A stretch of DNA of 64,000 nt, from NCBI GenBank assembly GCA_018806985.1, contig JADANN010000098.1, positions 992,001 to 1,056,000 on the forward strand. Reading direction: 5' to 3'. The notes beneath the pieces are model-generated. The model searched no databases and was not told the origin of the DNA. It was given only the letters and a program-made list of their open reading frames with translations. Position numbers and translations under genes: made by a program. The stretch comes from Angiostrongylus vasorum. Taxonomy: Eukaryota; Nematoda; Chromadorea; Rhabditida; Metastrongylidae. Below are positions 36,799-46,525 of this stretch, piece by piece. Each line of letters starts with the position of its first letter. The first letter of the stretch is position 1.

Positions 36799-37578
36799 CT
36801 ACGTTTTTAAATTTAGCGGTCTTCTCTCCTTTCCGCGCGAAATGTAATCTTGCACGAATGAGGCTGTGGTCTGATCCGATGTAGAAATTTGGGACAACAG
36901 CGACATCGCTAAGGGTAAAACCTTCGATTTACTATTATGTGGTCTACATCGGCATGGTGCTCTCCACTGGGGAGACTCCCACGTCCAGCGCTTAGGGTGG
37001 GGCTTCTGGAATTGTGAGTTACCATGGATTGTCTTGGTCGCCATGATAAACTCAGACAGCCGCTCACCCTGTTCGTTCCTTTCTAATCCGTGGGTCCCAA
37101 TGTGACGTTCTTCAGACGTTCTTCTTGGTCCAATCTTGGCGTTGAAATCTCCAGTGATGATCTTGAAGAATGTGTGGTCTTCTCTGTAGAACTTATCCAA
37201 GCCCATATAGAATGCTTCGACTTCTTCTTCGCTATTATTTGATGTCGGCGCGTAAACGACGAATATTGTCAAAGCCGGTATTGATCCACATCTTTTTAAT
37301 CGTAAACGTCCGATTCGGGTTGTAAGTTGTTCGAATGAATCGATGTTCATGGACAAACTCGTACTGACGAGAACATCGACGCCGCCAACTCCTCTACTGT
37401 CGCATGTTCCGACGAACAGTTCTTCTCCGGTGTCATAGATGGAGTTGAAAGGCTGGCGCCTTCTCGTCTCGGCCAGGCCGATGACGTCGTAATTTATTCT
37501 TCTTGCTTGCATGAGCAAGCCTTCTATCGAGGACTCGAATGCAAGTGTACGTGCACTGTAGGTACAGATCGTCACCAT
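36799..37578 (-). pseudogene. RTE apurinic-type endonuclease domain
   Basis: From the ATG at 37578 this frame reads the APE endonuclease order: [62 protein letters not shown]. The catalytic-type residues E (AETRR), D/N (GDFN) and the WTWESP strand are intact. Just after WTWESP the frame shifts and the expected D-H-I and S-D-H motifs continue in another frame, so the 3' part of this ORF is out of frame. In a live element it nicks target DNA to prime reverse transcription. Confidence 0.92.
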
Positions 37579-38460
37579 AGTTCTTCGAAATTCAGGCAGC
37601 TTCCATTGGCCCTGAGATTTTAGTAGCCTCGCCGTACTCGTCCTACCCAGCGCTGCGAAATTGGGGGCTCTTTCGGGGGTCAGGGGAATGAGGCCCGCTT
37701 TTTTTTACTGTGTTTAGAATTTCGATACCCACGTATGGCTTGCTGGGCTCAGAACGTGGGTAGCTTGACGAAGCTCTCCCAGGGTGGACGCGGAGCTTGT
37801 TTGTTGGAGGCGACTCCTAACCGCCTTCCATATACTTCCCTGTCACTTGATTGCAGGCTTTTGGCCCAATCGACTCGTAGAATACAATCCGCATAAGTGA
37901 GAACGCATACGCATACGCATGCATGAATACTCCTCGTAAATACAGAAAGCATGTGCCAAATCCTCGCAGTAGATACAGGAAGTCCATCCATTGAATCCAT
38001 CTGCGTCTCAGGGAAGCAAAGGTCATTTTTGGTCCACGATTTATCCCCCTATCCGCCACCTGGTGGCGCTACTATGTTGCCTCGCGACTAGTGGTGCCGA
38101 AATCTCTCATATAAGGAAGATCCGTGAGATTAAATATAGCTTGAATAATGTTGCGATGTATTTACTAGGTAATGCGGTGATTAATAATTCCTTAAGGAAT
38201 GGAGGAATTGTTATTTTTAAAAGCACTTAGTTCATAACTCAGTTAACTTTCATTTCACGAACGTTCCTACAATTTCCTTCACAAGAACAGTTACTATTTG
38301 TTGCATACGCACTTTAGAGTTAAACGACATCGACGTCCTTTATTGGCGTAACAAAAGCAGTCTTCTTCTTTATAAAAGAAAAAAACTTCGAAATCCCAGT
38401 GCGTTTATGATTTTCTGCTATGAAAAAGCGGTTTCTTAGTGAAGTCAGTATTTATTTCAG

Positions 38461-38803
38461 TTAATACTCAGTTACCAAAAAGTTCGTAACAGAGAATAGA
38501 TATCCTTCCGTCGCGCGATCAATTGGTATCCATGACTCATGTAGTTGCTTAAAAAGCGATTTCATTGCCAGCCATGAACGGTGTCGAAGATTTTCCACCA
38601 ATGTCTGCGCATAGGATGAAGACGTCGAGACGCTGGCTCGACGAAGAGCTTTATAACAAACGCTTGTAAGCTTACGGATGAAGAAAATAGATATGCGAAT
38701 AAAATTTCAATGGTAAAGAGTCAGTGAGTCTAGAAAATACCTTAAGTTGCAGCTCATTCGGCAGCTGGAGAATAGTTAGGCGTTGTTCTGAGCTTGACGG
38801 CAT
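38461..38803 (-). pseudogene. F-box-like gene fragment, frame-broken
   Basis: ATG at 38803 begins a 21-codon exon (38741-38803, donor GTATTTT) containing ILQLPNELQLK, the usual opening of an F-box. A second open stretch, 38461-38662, reads VCYKALRRAS..SWLAMKSLFKQLHESW and ends in TAA. The 78-nt gap between them has an acceptor-like ACAAG, but the phases differ by one, so this is either a decayed gene or an incompletely resolved one. F-box proteins (ubiquitin-ligase adaptors) are greatly expanded in nematodes; the call rests on only about 10 residues. Confidence 0.3.
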
Positions 38804-39479
38804 TGTTGGCACATGAAGACCACGTCCACTCTTGTCGCGCTTTTCTGTTCAATCAACTCAGCTGCGTTCAATAGTAGCAGCCAACTGATGCACCGGTACT
38901 GATGCAACGTGATCTATAACTAAAAAATCCTGTGTCAACAAATGGATAAAAATTTGGTTCTATAGTTGTAAAACTGGTTTATGAACATTACGACATATGA
39001 GCACGATGTCAAGCGTCGTGAAAAAAGTGTGGATATAAAAGAACGGCCATGAAGAACAATGGAAAGAAACGCATGTCAAGCGGCAATCGTGTAAAGAGAG
39101 GAAAAGAACAGGTAGTTATGTGAAAAAAAAGGAAGCGAATGAGATTAAAACGTGTAGCAAATGTCCTTTTGTGGGCGAAAAAAGGGTCCTTTCATGCGAC
39201 CAATGCACCAGAATTACAGTGGGGACACCTGGGTGTGCATGTGTGCTATATTTCTGCCACTCGGGTCTTCTTGGTTTGTGCCGATTTACCGCCTAAAACT
39301 TGGATAATTAAACCTTCATAAAACATAATTACAACATTGCTGACACGACAGTAGAGATGGAAACACACCGACGCAAAAGCAACGCAAGTTCAAACTTATA
39401 AAATGTTATATCTACCTAAGTGGTACTAGTACATGACATTGGTACTAGAATACTACTATGACATTAATACAGCACTATT

Positions 39480-40100
39480 TACAACAATAATTACATCAGA
39501 GTAGAACGACAAGACAGCATGGGTAATGCCTCGCCCATACCAACAATGGCCGATGCGGCTGGTGAGAGAGATGGTGCGCTGAATGCAGATAGGCAGAATG
39601 GATAATATAGTGCGCTGGGCGCAGACGGGCAGAGGGAGCAAGTACAAATGGCCTGGGCCGAATCCAGCAGCTCTTACATGAGCAGTGAGATAACGAGGAG
39701 GCAATCAACAACAATTTAAGAAGGGCTAAGGCCGATGCACGGGGACGATTGAAGTCATCTGCGGAGCAGTCAGGAGGCTGGCTTTAGATGACACTATGTT
39801 TGCACTGTGAAGACTGGCAACGATGGGTGCAACCATTGACCTAAGAGGTAACTTGGTTCAGAAATAGAGCGACTCAGAACTGATAAACTGACTATAGCGG
39901 CATTACAGTTACACAACATAAGTAGGTTAGCCAACGGCCTTGTACGCATGGCGTACACTGTGGGAGGAATGGTTGACAAGCCACCGATGGCTTTGCAAAC
40001 AGAACCCACTTGGAGACACCCGCCGCAATTGCCAACGCACCGTATACTAGCTAAGAAAGTAAGTACATTGATCTCAGGATGACGATGCACAGGGCCAAAC
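39480..40100 (-). repeat. Interspersed repeat D (copy 1)
   Basis: Minus strand contains CAATGGTTGCACCCATCGTT and, about 80 bases on, CCTGACTGCTCCGCAGATGA, matching 62300-62390 on the plus strand. No transposase or RT seen. The 98-codon open frame in it is not recognisable. Confidence 0.55.
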
Positions 40101-40189
40101 CGATGATAAAAGATGAGGAAAAATGAGCGGCGATTCCATCAATAGATGGTGATGACGACTGACGACAGAGAGACAGTTAACGATATTCT

Positions 40190-40765
40190 CGTTGAGCAAA
40201 CACGAAGTGTTACTTCATTCTTTATTCCGTTAAAGCTGACGTTTGGGCAGTATCACCAATTTAGCAATAGAAAGTCAGTCGTGGGAATTACTACGAGACG
40301 TAGGAGAGAAAGCAATTCCCATGCCAATGGTTCACCAAGGCTTCCATCCGCTGGGATCGGCAAAATGATGCCAGACTTGTCCGGGAGGTACCAGCACTGG
40401 CTCGATGCATTGGTAGGCCATCGCGAGTCATTGTAAAGGCCAGATATGCATTCAATCACCTCCAACGATATTTAATGAAGTCGAATGCATGGCGCATCCC
40501 TCAGCGATTGATCAACGCCGAGAGCTTTATGCTTTAGGTGTTCTTTTAAACAGACGCAGAGTGGTCTACCTGTTTCGCTAACGTACTCGTCTCCATATGC
40601 TTTGCAAGAAATTAAGTACACGGTATCTAAACTCATGCAATCAGCGTCTCCACCTTGGGGCATATTATGCTATTTTTTCGTTGTACACAGAAAGTCATAT
40701 AGGCGGCTATGCACCAGCTGGCGTCTTAGAGCTCTTAGAGTGTTTCCGATATTAGAAACGATGGA
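40190..40765 (-). mobile_element. Penelope-like element fragment carrying an inserted SINE-A
   Basis: PLE 3' terminal sequence at 40190-40295 and GIY-YIG start at 40530-40663 (minus strand GGDADCMSLDTVYLISCKAY then VSETGRPLCVCLKEHL). The two are separated by a plus-strand SINE-A (40312-40530) in place of the rest of the endonuclease. Frame is open across the endonuclease start. Confidence 0.72.
40312..40530 (+). mobile_element. SINE-A copy, 5' truncated
   Basis: Starts inside the head (CCATGCCAATGGTTCACCAAGG) and runs to GAGAGCTTTATGCTTTAG. Lies within a PLE fragment. Confidence 0.8.
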
Positions 40766-40964
40766 GTGCACTGCAAGGAATCACCATTTTCACAGAACAA
40801 CAACCAAGGCGTTCACCGGCTCTTCCGTTTAACACACTAATAACAAATTCTTTAACGAAAAAAAATGAGAAAAAAAAAGACTCGACTATTTGTTTCAGTA
40901 TTAAGATATCAATTTAGAGATCAAGTAAAATTTACAGAATGAAAACGTTAAACAACTTTTATAC

Positions 40965-41680
40965 TTACTTACTTACTTGATACTTGATACATGAATGGTC
41001 CATCCTCACTGGTTGGGCGGCCCCTAGCACTATCTCTATTTTTCGGAGACCTGCTGGTGAAGCCATTGTGCAATTCAGGACCGACTTTCTATTAACCTCG
41101 CCATTGATTGGTAATTCGATGTTTCTCTTCAATAAGCAGACACAAGTTTGGTATTACAGAATTTGTTGAGATACAATAGCTTAGGTTTCGGCAGTACAGT
41201 CGTCGCCCACGTATTACTCTGTGCGGTTGCTATCCACCAACTAATTGGAATACTTACAACGAATAAACAGCTCTGAAGAAGGCGAAACCGCCGAAACGAC
41301 AGCTATTGTATCCTAATAAACCCTATAATACCAACCTCGTGTCTGCTTAATGGAGAAAAACATCAAGTTAAGCCATTGTGGTTCCCTGGAATCCCGAGGT
41401 CACCTTGACCAAAGTATGCCCCAGGTCTTCACCACCACAAGCATTCGCAGCCCTTGTGGATCAGAGGAAGATTTGCCACCGTGCGAGTTTGATACCAGAA
41501 CGGTGGTAGATCCTGGTATTGGTTTACCTTAGCAAGGCTTCCTAATAGAAACGCCGGACTCCTTCTCTGCTTGGGACACCCTGCCAGGGGATGAATCCCC
41601 CTGGTGTATATCGTCGTCCGACACCCAGGAACACCTCCCAGCCACGATGAGGCGGTAAGCTGTTGGGAGAAATTTTCACA
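40965..41680 (-). mobile_element. SINE-C copy interrupted by a foldback
   Basis: 40965-41070 (tail with ACTTACTTACTTACTTGATA) and 41381-41680 (body and head) separated by the 299-bp element at 41071-41369. Confidence 0.8.
41071..41369. mobile_element. 299-bp PLE-related foldback inserted in SINE-C
   Basis: Perfect 11-bp duplication AAGCCATTGTG at 41060-41070 and 41370-41380. Inner inverted ends AAGCAGACACAAGTTTGGTA (41135 on) and ACCAACCTCGTGTCTGCTTA (right). Right side carries CUGAAGA, GGCG/CGCC, GAAACG (41274-41303); left side a partial copy. Confidence 0.8.
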
Positions 41681-41999
41681 CTTAGACTTATAAACCTACC
41701 TTTCATGTATTAAGGTCATATCGATTAATAGAGGACTTATTACATAAACGAAAATGAAAATTAGCCACTTCTTGGTAAAGGCTCTGCCGGTTTGGCCACG
41801 GTAGATGACTGAGCTATCCTAATGCCGACCTACAACGATCATTGAACAACCATAAACACGAGAAAAATCAAAAACACTTCGATGAAGAACATGAAATGCA
41901 AAAAAAAATTTTCGGAAAACGTAGTGAATAAGTTCAAGAAGAAGAAAAAAGCTAACACAAATTCGGGAAAGTCGAAAGACATCGATCGAGAAACATTCC

Positions 42000-42480
42000 T
42001 AATTCGACTTTAGCTTGTTATTTACTGCCCACTCTTTTTAATGGTAGGATATATTGCGAAATATAACTTCAACAATGTTGAGATCTTTGCAAAACTCCGG
42101 ACCGCGGGCGGTGGGGAACGAACGCGCTATTGTCCTTTCCGGGGAGTAACGCGTTCACAACCACGCCATGCGGGTCCTTCGTTTCACCTGTCTCTCAGCT
42201 AGTTCTTTCGATCAGTGCCATCAGCAATCACCTGTCAGCGGGACTGATCTGGGGGAGCTCAAATCGGCGATGAACCCAGTTAAGCAGAGGCTGTAGTTAT
42301 AATCACAATTTTTACTTATTATTTACTGTCTACTCTTTTTTAATGGCGAGGTATATTGCGAAATATAACTTCAGCAATGCGGGTCCTTCGTTTCGCCTCT
42401 CTCAGCTAATCCTTTTGCAAATATCTCAGCATCATTGAAGTGATATTCCAAATTCGATCGCCTGTCATTGAAATTAAGGA
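42000..42480. mobile_element. SINE-B copies, inverted pair
   Basis: Minus unit 42015-42300 with GGCGGTGGGGAACGAACGCG; shortened plus unit 42310-42470 joined at CAATGCGGGTCCTTCG, suggesting deletion or template switching. Confidence 0.7.
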
Positions 42481-42651
42481 GACGGTCAATTCACAGTCGT
42501 AGAATATCAAGCTTTGGAAGAAGGTACCTAAGACCTTTCATTTTCTCATAGAATATTATTCACCTCTACATGAAAAGCGCTTCGTTTTTGAAAACGGTCT
42601 ACAAATGACGATTTCAAAGTATCAAAATGACTAAATGCATCACGAAATATT

Positions 42652-43018
42652 ACTTGGATACTTGGATGGCCCGGCCCCTCCATAATATCTATTTTTCGGA
42701 GTTTTCCTAGTTTAGGCATTGTGGTTCATTGGAGTCCCGGGGTCAGTCTGGCCAACGTCTGCCCTAGGTCTTCACCACCTCAGGCAGTCGCTGCACTTGT
42801 GGACCAGAGGGAGATTTGTTACCATGCGACTCCAAGATGAGAAGAAATCCGGCGTTTCCATCAGAAAGTCTACCTAAGAGTAAACTAATACCAAGATCGA
42901 CCACCGTCCTGGTATCAAACTGAAACCTTGCCGGATGACGAATCACCCGCTGTACATCGCAGCGCAATATCCAGGAACATCTCCCAGTCACGATGAGGTG
43001 GTAAAACGTTGGGAGGAC
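42652..43018 (-). mobile_element. SINE-C copy with perfect 11-bp target duplication
   Basis: CACGAAATATT at 42641-42651 and 43019-43029 flank a 367-bp copy from ACTTGGATACTTGGATGGCC to the GTGGTAAAACGTTGGGAGG head. Shows the family inserts by retroposition. Confidence 0.85.
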
Positions 43019-43334
43019 CACGAAATATTTGTGAAAGTAATTAGTAATGCCGAAAATGAATAACAATAGAAAAGAAAAACCAAGCAGTGGTACTGATGAA
43101 AAATCAATATAGTGGTCCCTGTTACCACTTAGCATATTTCATTTTTCGTTAACTAATGTGCTAGTTGGCCAGTAGATTAGGGAGTTGGTCGGATTTGTCT
43201 TTTGTCCGCCAACTGTACGTGGAATGCTCGACTTTGTATGAATTCGCCACGCAGAGTTGACTGCCGTGGACAACCTCGAGTTCGGGTTATAACAGTTTAT
43301 AGCAATAACAACGGCACAATAATGTGTGATATGT

Positions 43335-43559
43335 GACGATATGTGGTCAGCTGGATATATACGAGCGAGATTGAAACGAAAACAAGTGATACAACTGAAG
43401 GAAGCTAGGCGGACACTGGAGCTGGAGCACAGAGGAAGTGAGGGACTGGATGACACTGGACGAACGCTACGAACACTTGAAGACGAATGCCGATGGGCTG
43501 TCTGTGTTACTTCTGTAGTGGGTGGAGCTTTGCTAGAGGGAACTAAAGACAGCTCCTAG
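43335..43559 (+). CDS. Coding-like ORF, unrecognised
   Basis: Plus-strand frame reads a highly charged segment (RARLKRKQVIQLKEARRTLE) followed by CVTSVVGGALLEG and a stop at 43557-43559. Codon use looks coding. No splice partner or family recognised; it could be a relic of a mobile-element protein. Confidence 0.25.
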   Translation, partial: DDMWSAGYIRARLKRKQVIQLKEARRTLELEHRGSEGLDDTGRTLRTLEDECRWAVCVTSVVGGALLEGTKDSS

Positions 43560-43587
43560 AGAGAGGTTCTAAAGGGTTTTTTTCTAC

Positions 43588-43830
43588 TTGCACAATCTGA
43601 TAGGGCTACATGTGAAAGGGCACAGCTGCTCGTTCGGAAACTTCTTTGGGACGGCAGGTGCTGGACAATACGTTCAGCTGACGGCGGCTTATTCAGCACC
43701 CGAATCGTCGGATAAAGAAGAGCGGAGATACAAAGAAGTTACAGTATCCATTTCTAGTCCAGCTGCGAGGCAACTATTTGGAACGGTCGTTGAAAGACTA
43801 TTTACAGAATGTGCGAGAATAGATGTATAA
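43588..43830 (+). CDS. Coding-like ORF, unrecognised
   Basis: Open frame in the plus strand ending TAA at 43828-43830, reading GHSCSFGNFFGTAGAGQYVQ then a charged central region and a helical end (LFGTVVERLFTECARIDV). There is no good upstream ATG, so it may be an exon or relic. It lies just left of a pyrimidine-rich stretch and the gene at 44.5 kb; a link is possible but not shown. Confidence 0.3.
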   Translation: MHNLIGLHVKGHSCSFGNFFGTAGAGQYVQLTAAYSAPESSDKEERRYKEVTVSISSPAARQLFGTVVERLFTECARIDV

Positions 43831-44261
43831 CGACTCAAAAAGTAAAACACTTATTGTAGAAGACATAAGGTAACATAGAAATAGGAACTATTTAGGGAAT
43901 AGTTACTATAACTAAGTAGCACTTAGTAGATCGCTCGTGATGATGTGGAGGCAGCGAATATCACCAAAAAAGAAACCGTTGAGGAGGAAAGAAAGTGACT
44001 GGAGGACGCTGCGACAAGCTAATAACTAGAGTCTTACTAGAATCATCAAAAAGTGTCTTCTTCATTCGAAGAAATACTGTAAGTGTTAATAAAAGTAATA
44101 CGAGATTGCTACTAAGGGAAAAACGCTAAGAGGAGTAAACAAAGAAGCAAAATGAATTCGAGATGATTACGGTCACGGACATGCGCTCAATGACGAATGA
44201 CAATGCCATGCACTCTGCGTCTCTGACCGATCCTTGGTGCTATCCCTGTGGGGGAAAAGGG

Positions 44262-44345
44262 AGTAGGACAAATTCTGGCTCTCAGCCGTTCGCGCTCTCT
44301 CGCGCTCACTCTCTCCGTCTTTCCTCTTCCCTCCCTCTCATTCAT
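44262..44345 (+). repeat. Pyrimidine-rich CT tract
   Basis: Alternating CTCTCTCGCGCTCACTCTC then TTCCTCTTCCCTCCCTCTC. It could affect splicing or just be simple sequence. Confidence 0.5.
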
Positions 44346-44551
44346 GATCTCTCGAGTTTTTCTTTTAAGACGCAGTAGTACACAGGATTGTTCGCTGTGC
44401 AAGCCTCTTCCTTTGTCTCACCTCTTCATTTCGTTCCAGCTCAACTTAACTTTTGTCGTTTTTCTTCTTCAAAGCGAAGAAGTTCATTGGAATGAGCGTT
44501 CCTTGTTCTATGCTCTTTGATTGGCGATAAGAACACGATTTTGCTTTCCAG

Positions 44552-46525
44552 GACGCCATACCAGTAGCAAACGAAGCTTTCCTTGAACAAGATTTCTTTT
44601 TATATCGTGATTGCGTAGGGAACGGACAAATTCCCTCTGTTAGGTGCAGGACATGATCATTTGGAACTCTTCTCTCTTGTTCCTTGTTTCAAACAAAGCC
44701 TTTAAATGTTCAGGTAACTTTGGTGGAACAAGCTTGCGTAGAAGCGATAAGTTCTAGATTAAATCCCCATAACATCGAATCAAATTGGCGTTTATCATCG
44801 TAATGAAGAATATTAACACAAGGATTTTCAAGCATGGGGCAGATTCTGCATATACAAACCCTAATCCTTGCACCGTCATCCACTCAGTCATCACATATCC
44901 GAAAAAATATGAATCCAACATAATGCTGCATTACTTTGACGAGGGCACAGCGAATCCGGTTTGCCACAACATATCCAGACGACACTGGATTGCTGTCAGA
45001 TTACCATCACAGGGTTAGTGTTCCATAACATTAGCGCTATCCTGTCCTTTCTTCTCTCTACAGCTTGCTTTCAAGCTTTGTCATCTATAGAATAATTTGC
45101 AATGTACAATGAGAGTACTTTTTCTTGTGAAGTCACGAGATTTTTTGGATTGCGAGGTTTTTGAGTTTGACGATATAGTTATTACGGATCTCAGTTCATT
45201 CCATGCTATGGTGTTCTTTCAGATTATGTTCTTGTTTTCTTCTGAATCTTGGTTTTTTTTGTTTATGCATTTTTCTCGCGTGGCATAATGGTCGGAGGCG
45301 CCGCGCAATACACATGATATGGGATCGATCTCGACGTTCCTGGCCCACCAAGCCTCCCATCCCCTCGGGGTCGGCAAATCGGTACCAGAGTTGTAGGATA
45401 GGAGCACTGGCTCGATACATTGGTAGGCCACCGCGAGTCATTGTAAAGGCCAGTTATGCATTCACTCACCTTCAACGATACTTGATGAAGTCGAATGCAC
45501 GGCGCATCCCCCAGGGATTGATCAACGTCGAGAGCTTTATCCTTTCTAGCTTTATGCAACTTCTCAAGAATTGCTTCGAAGTGTTAACGTTGTCTTTAGT
45601 TCTTTCTGCTTCTGTTTAGCAAGCACGAGGTGTTATTTTATTTCTTTATTTACGTACAAGCTGACGTTTCGGCGGACTTCGCCTTCCTCAAAGCGTGCAA
45701 AGGTCAAGTTGACTACGATCTACACGACCAAACGCCTCCATAACCAAACAGAGAAAATGCTGGACCAAAATTTCAACCATATTGAACACAGGGCCTTTGC
45801 ACACTCACCGCTTTCTATGAGTCTTCCACTAAATATTTCACGTGAAGACCAACCGCACAGAGTTCACATGGAATCGTAATTTACCCATTTCATCAGAATA
45901 GCAGGCTTTATATACTGCCCAATATCACGCGTGATAATGAGGCACTCCTCCCTGCGATTCATTTCCAAGAATCCGAAAATTCCAAGAATCCGAAAATTCC
46001 AAGAATCCGAAAATGAACCGCAGGGAGGAATGCCTCATTATCACGCGTGATATTGGGCAGTATATAAGCCTGTTATTCTGACGAGATGGGTACATTACGA
46101 CTCCATGTGAACCCTGCGGTTGGTCTCCACGTGAAATATTTTGTAGAAGACATAGAAACCGGTGAGCGTGCAAAGACTCTGTGTTCAATGTGGTTGAAAT
46201 TTTGGTTCAGCATTTTCTCTGTTTGGTTATGGAGGCGTTTCGTCGTGTGGATCGCAGTCAACTTGACCTTTCCAGGCTCTGAGGAAGGCGAAATCCGCCG
46301 AAACGTCAACTTGTACGTAAGTAAAGAAATAAAATAACACCTCGTGCTTGCTAAACAGAAGCAGAAAGAATTATTCAATCAATGCCGATGTTAATAGAAA
46401 GTTGGACGTGGAAGTTGTCTTTAGTGTCAGCGGTTGATTGCAAGCTCTACGCTTTTGCGTCTAATGTCAGCGAGGAATGTGCCGTTGAGGGTTGTAGAGC
46501 TATCCTACTATTGTTCTTATTATAA
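44552..46525 (+). CDS. Unrecognised multi-exon gene, three 3' exons, hydrophobic C-terminus
   Basis: Three plus-strand exons fit by splice sites and phase: 44552-44638 (after TTTCCAG, donor GTTAGG), 44833-45013 (donor GTTAGT), and 46431-46525 (after TTTAGTGTCAG, TAA at 46523-46525). Together they read about 120 residues with regularly placed Cys (RDCVGNG, PNPCTVIHSV, NPVCHNISRRHW, VDCKLYAF, EECAVEGC) and end in a hydrophobic CRAILLLFLL. This suggests a secreted or GPI-anchored/membrane-tailed extracellular protein; that is inference. I do not recognise the family. Upstream exons, including any signal peptide, were not located. The 1.4-kb last intron holds a SINE-A copy and a PLE foldback whose target duplication abuts the acceptor. 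The acceptor of the second exon (TTTTCAAG) is weak. Confidence 0.55.
45272..45548 (+). mobile_element. SINE-A copy
   Basis: A box CGTGGCATAATGGTCGG, B box GGGATCGATCTCG, tail GAGAGCTTTATCCTTTC. In the last intron of the 44.5-kb gene. The 138-codon frame across it is not a gene. Confidence 0.87.
45964..46014 (+). repeat. Three tandem 17-bp repeats at palindrome centre
   Basis: TCCAAGAATCCGAAAAT occurs three times head to tail (45964, 45981, 45998). It is the coding sequence just before the MNRREE block of the PLE tail, expanded at the foldback centre. Confidence 0.95.
46268..46326 (+). ncRNA. Hammerhead-ribozyme-like motif in PLE terminal sequence
   Basis: Order seen: helix I 5' side CUUU and GCU around a CCAG bulge; core CUGAGGA (46279-46285); one extra A; helix II GGCG/CGCC with loop AAAUC; GAAA (46300-46303); helix III ACGU/ACGU closing an 8-nt loop; cleavage-type GUA (46317-46319); helix I 3' side AGU and AAAG. 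Established: PLE terminal repeats carry type I hammerheads. Caveat: the extra A before helix II is not in the textbook motif. Confidence 0.6.

Larger units (their letters stand above)
34690..38060 (-). mobile_element. RTE-type non-LTR retrotransposon, nearly full length, decayed
   Basis: A single minus-strand element with a 5' leader (about 37580-38060), an APE endonuclease, a reverse transcriptase and a C-terminal domain, about 3.3 kb, the usual RTE size. Frameshifts and stops break it into at least four readable pieces, so it is not autonomous now. The 3' untranslated end lies near 34690-34725. Fragments of related elements lie at 13800-14455 and 14795-15055. Confidence 0.92.
45601..46413. 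mobile_element. Penelope-like element foldback (near-perfect 0.8-kb palindrome)
   Basis: Arms 45601-45960 and 46015-46371 are near-complementary. Each arm encodes the extreme C-terminus of a PLE protein (right arm plus strand: MNRREECLIITRDIGQYISL) and the 3' terminal sequence. Flanked by a perfect 12-bp target duplication GTTGTCTTTAGT (45589-45600 and 46414-46425). Three 17-bp tandem copies form the centre. The right arm ends in a well-formed hammerhead-like motif; the left arm copy is mutated (UUGAGGA). It sits in the last intron of the 44.5-kb gene. Confidence 0.85.

Noticed and set aside
37749..38059. Overlapping minus-strand open frames upstream of the RTE endonuclease
   Set aside because: The same stretch recurs at 13800-14220 as untranslated RTE leader, with different open frames, so coding is not conserved.
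44187..44402. Arg-rich open frames around 44.2-44.5 kb
   Set aside because: They come from the simple CT-rich tract read on the two strands.
45203..45619. 138-codon open frame on the plus strand
   Set aside because: It runs through a SINE-A copy; related frames occur in other SINE-A copies (24230-24646, 20561-20845, 549-1004) for the same reason.
45964..46014. Three direct repeats, looked at as a possible CRISPR array
   Set aside because: The repeats are adjacent with no spacers and lie in a eukaryotic retroelement.
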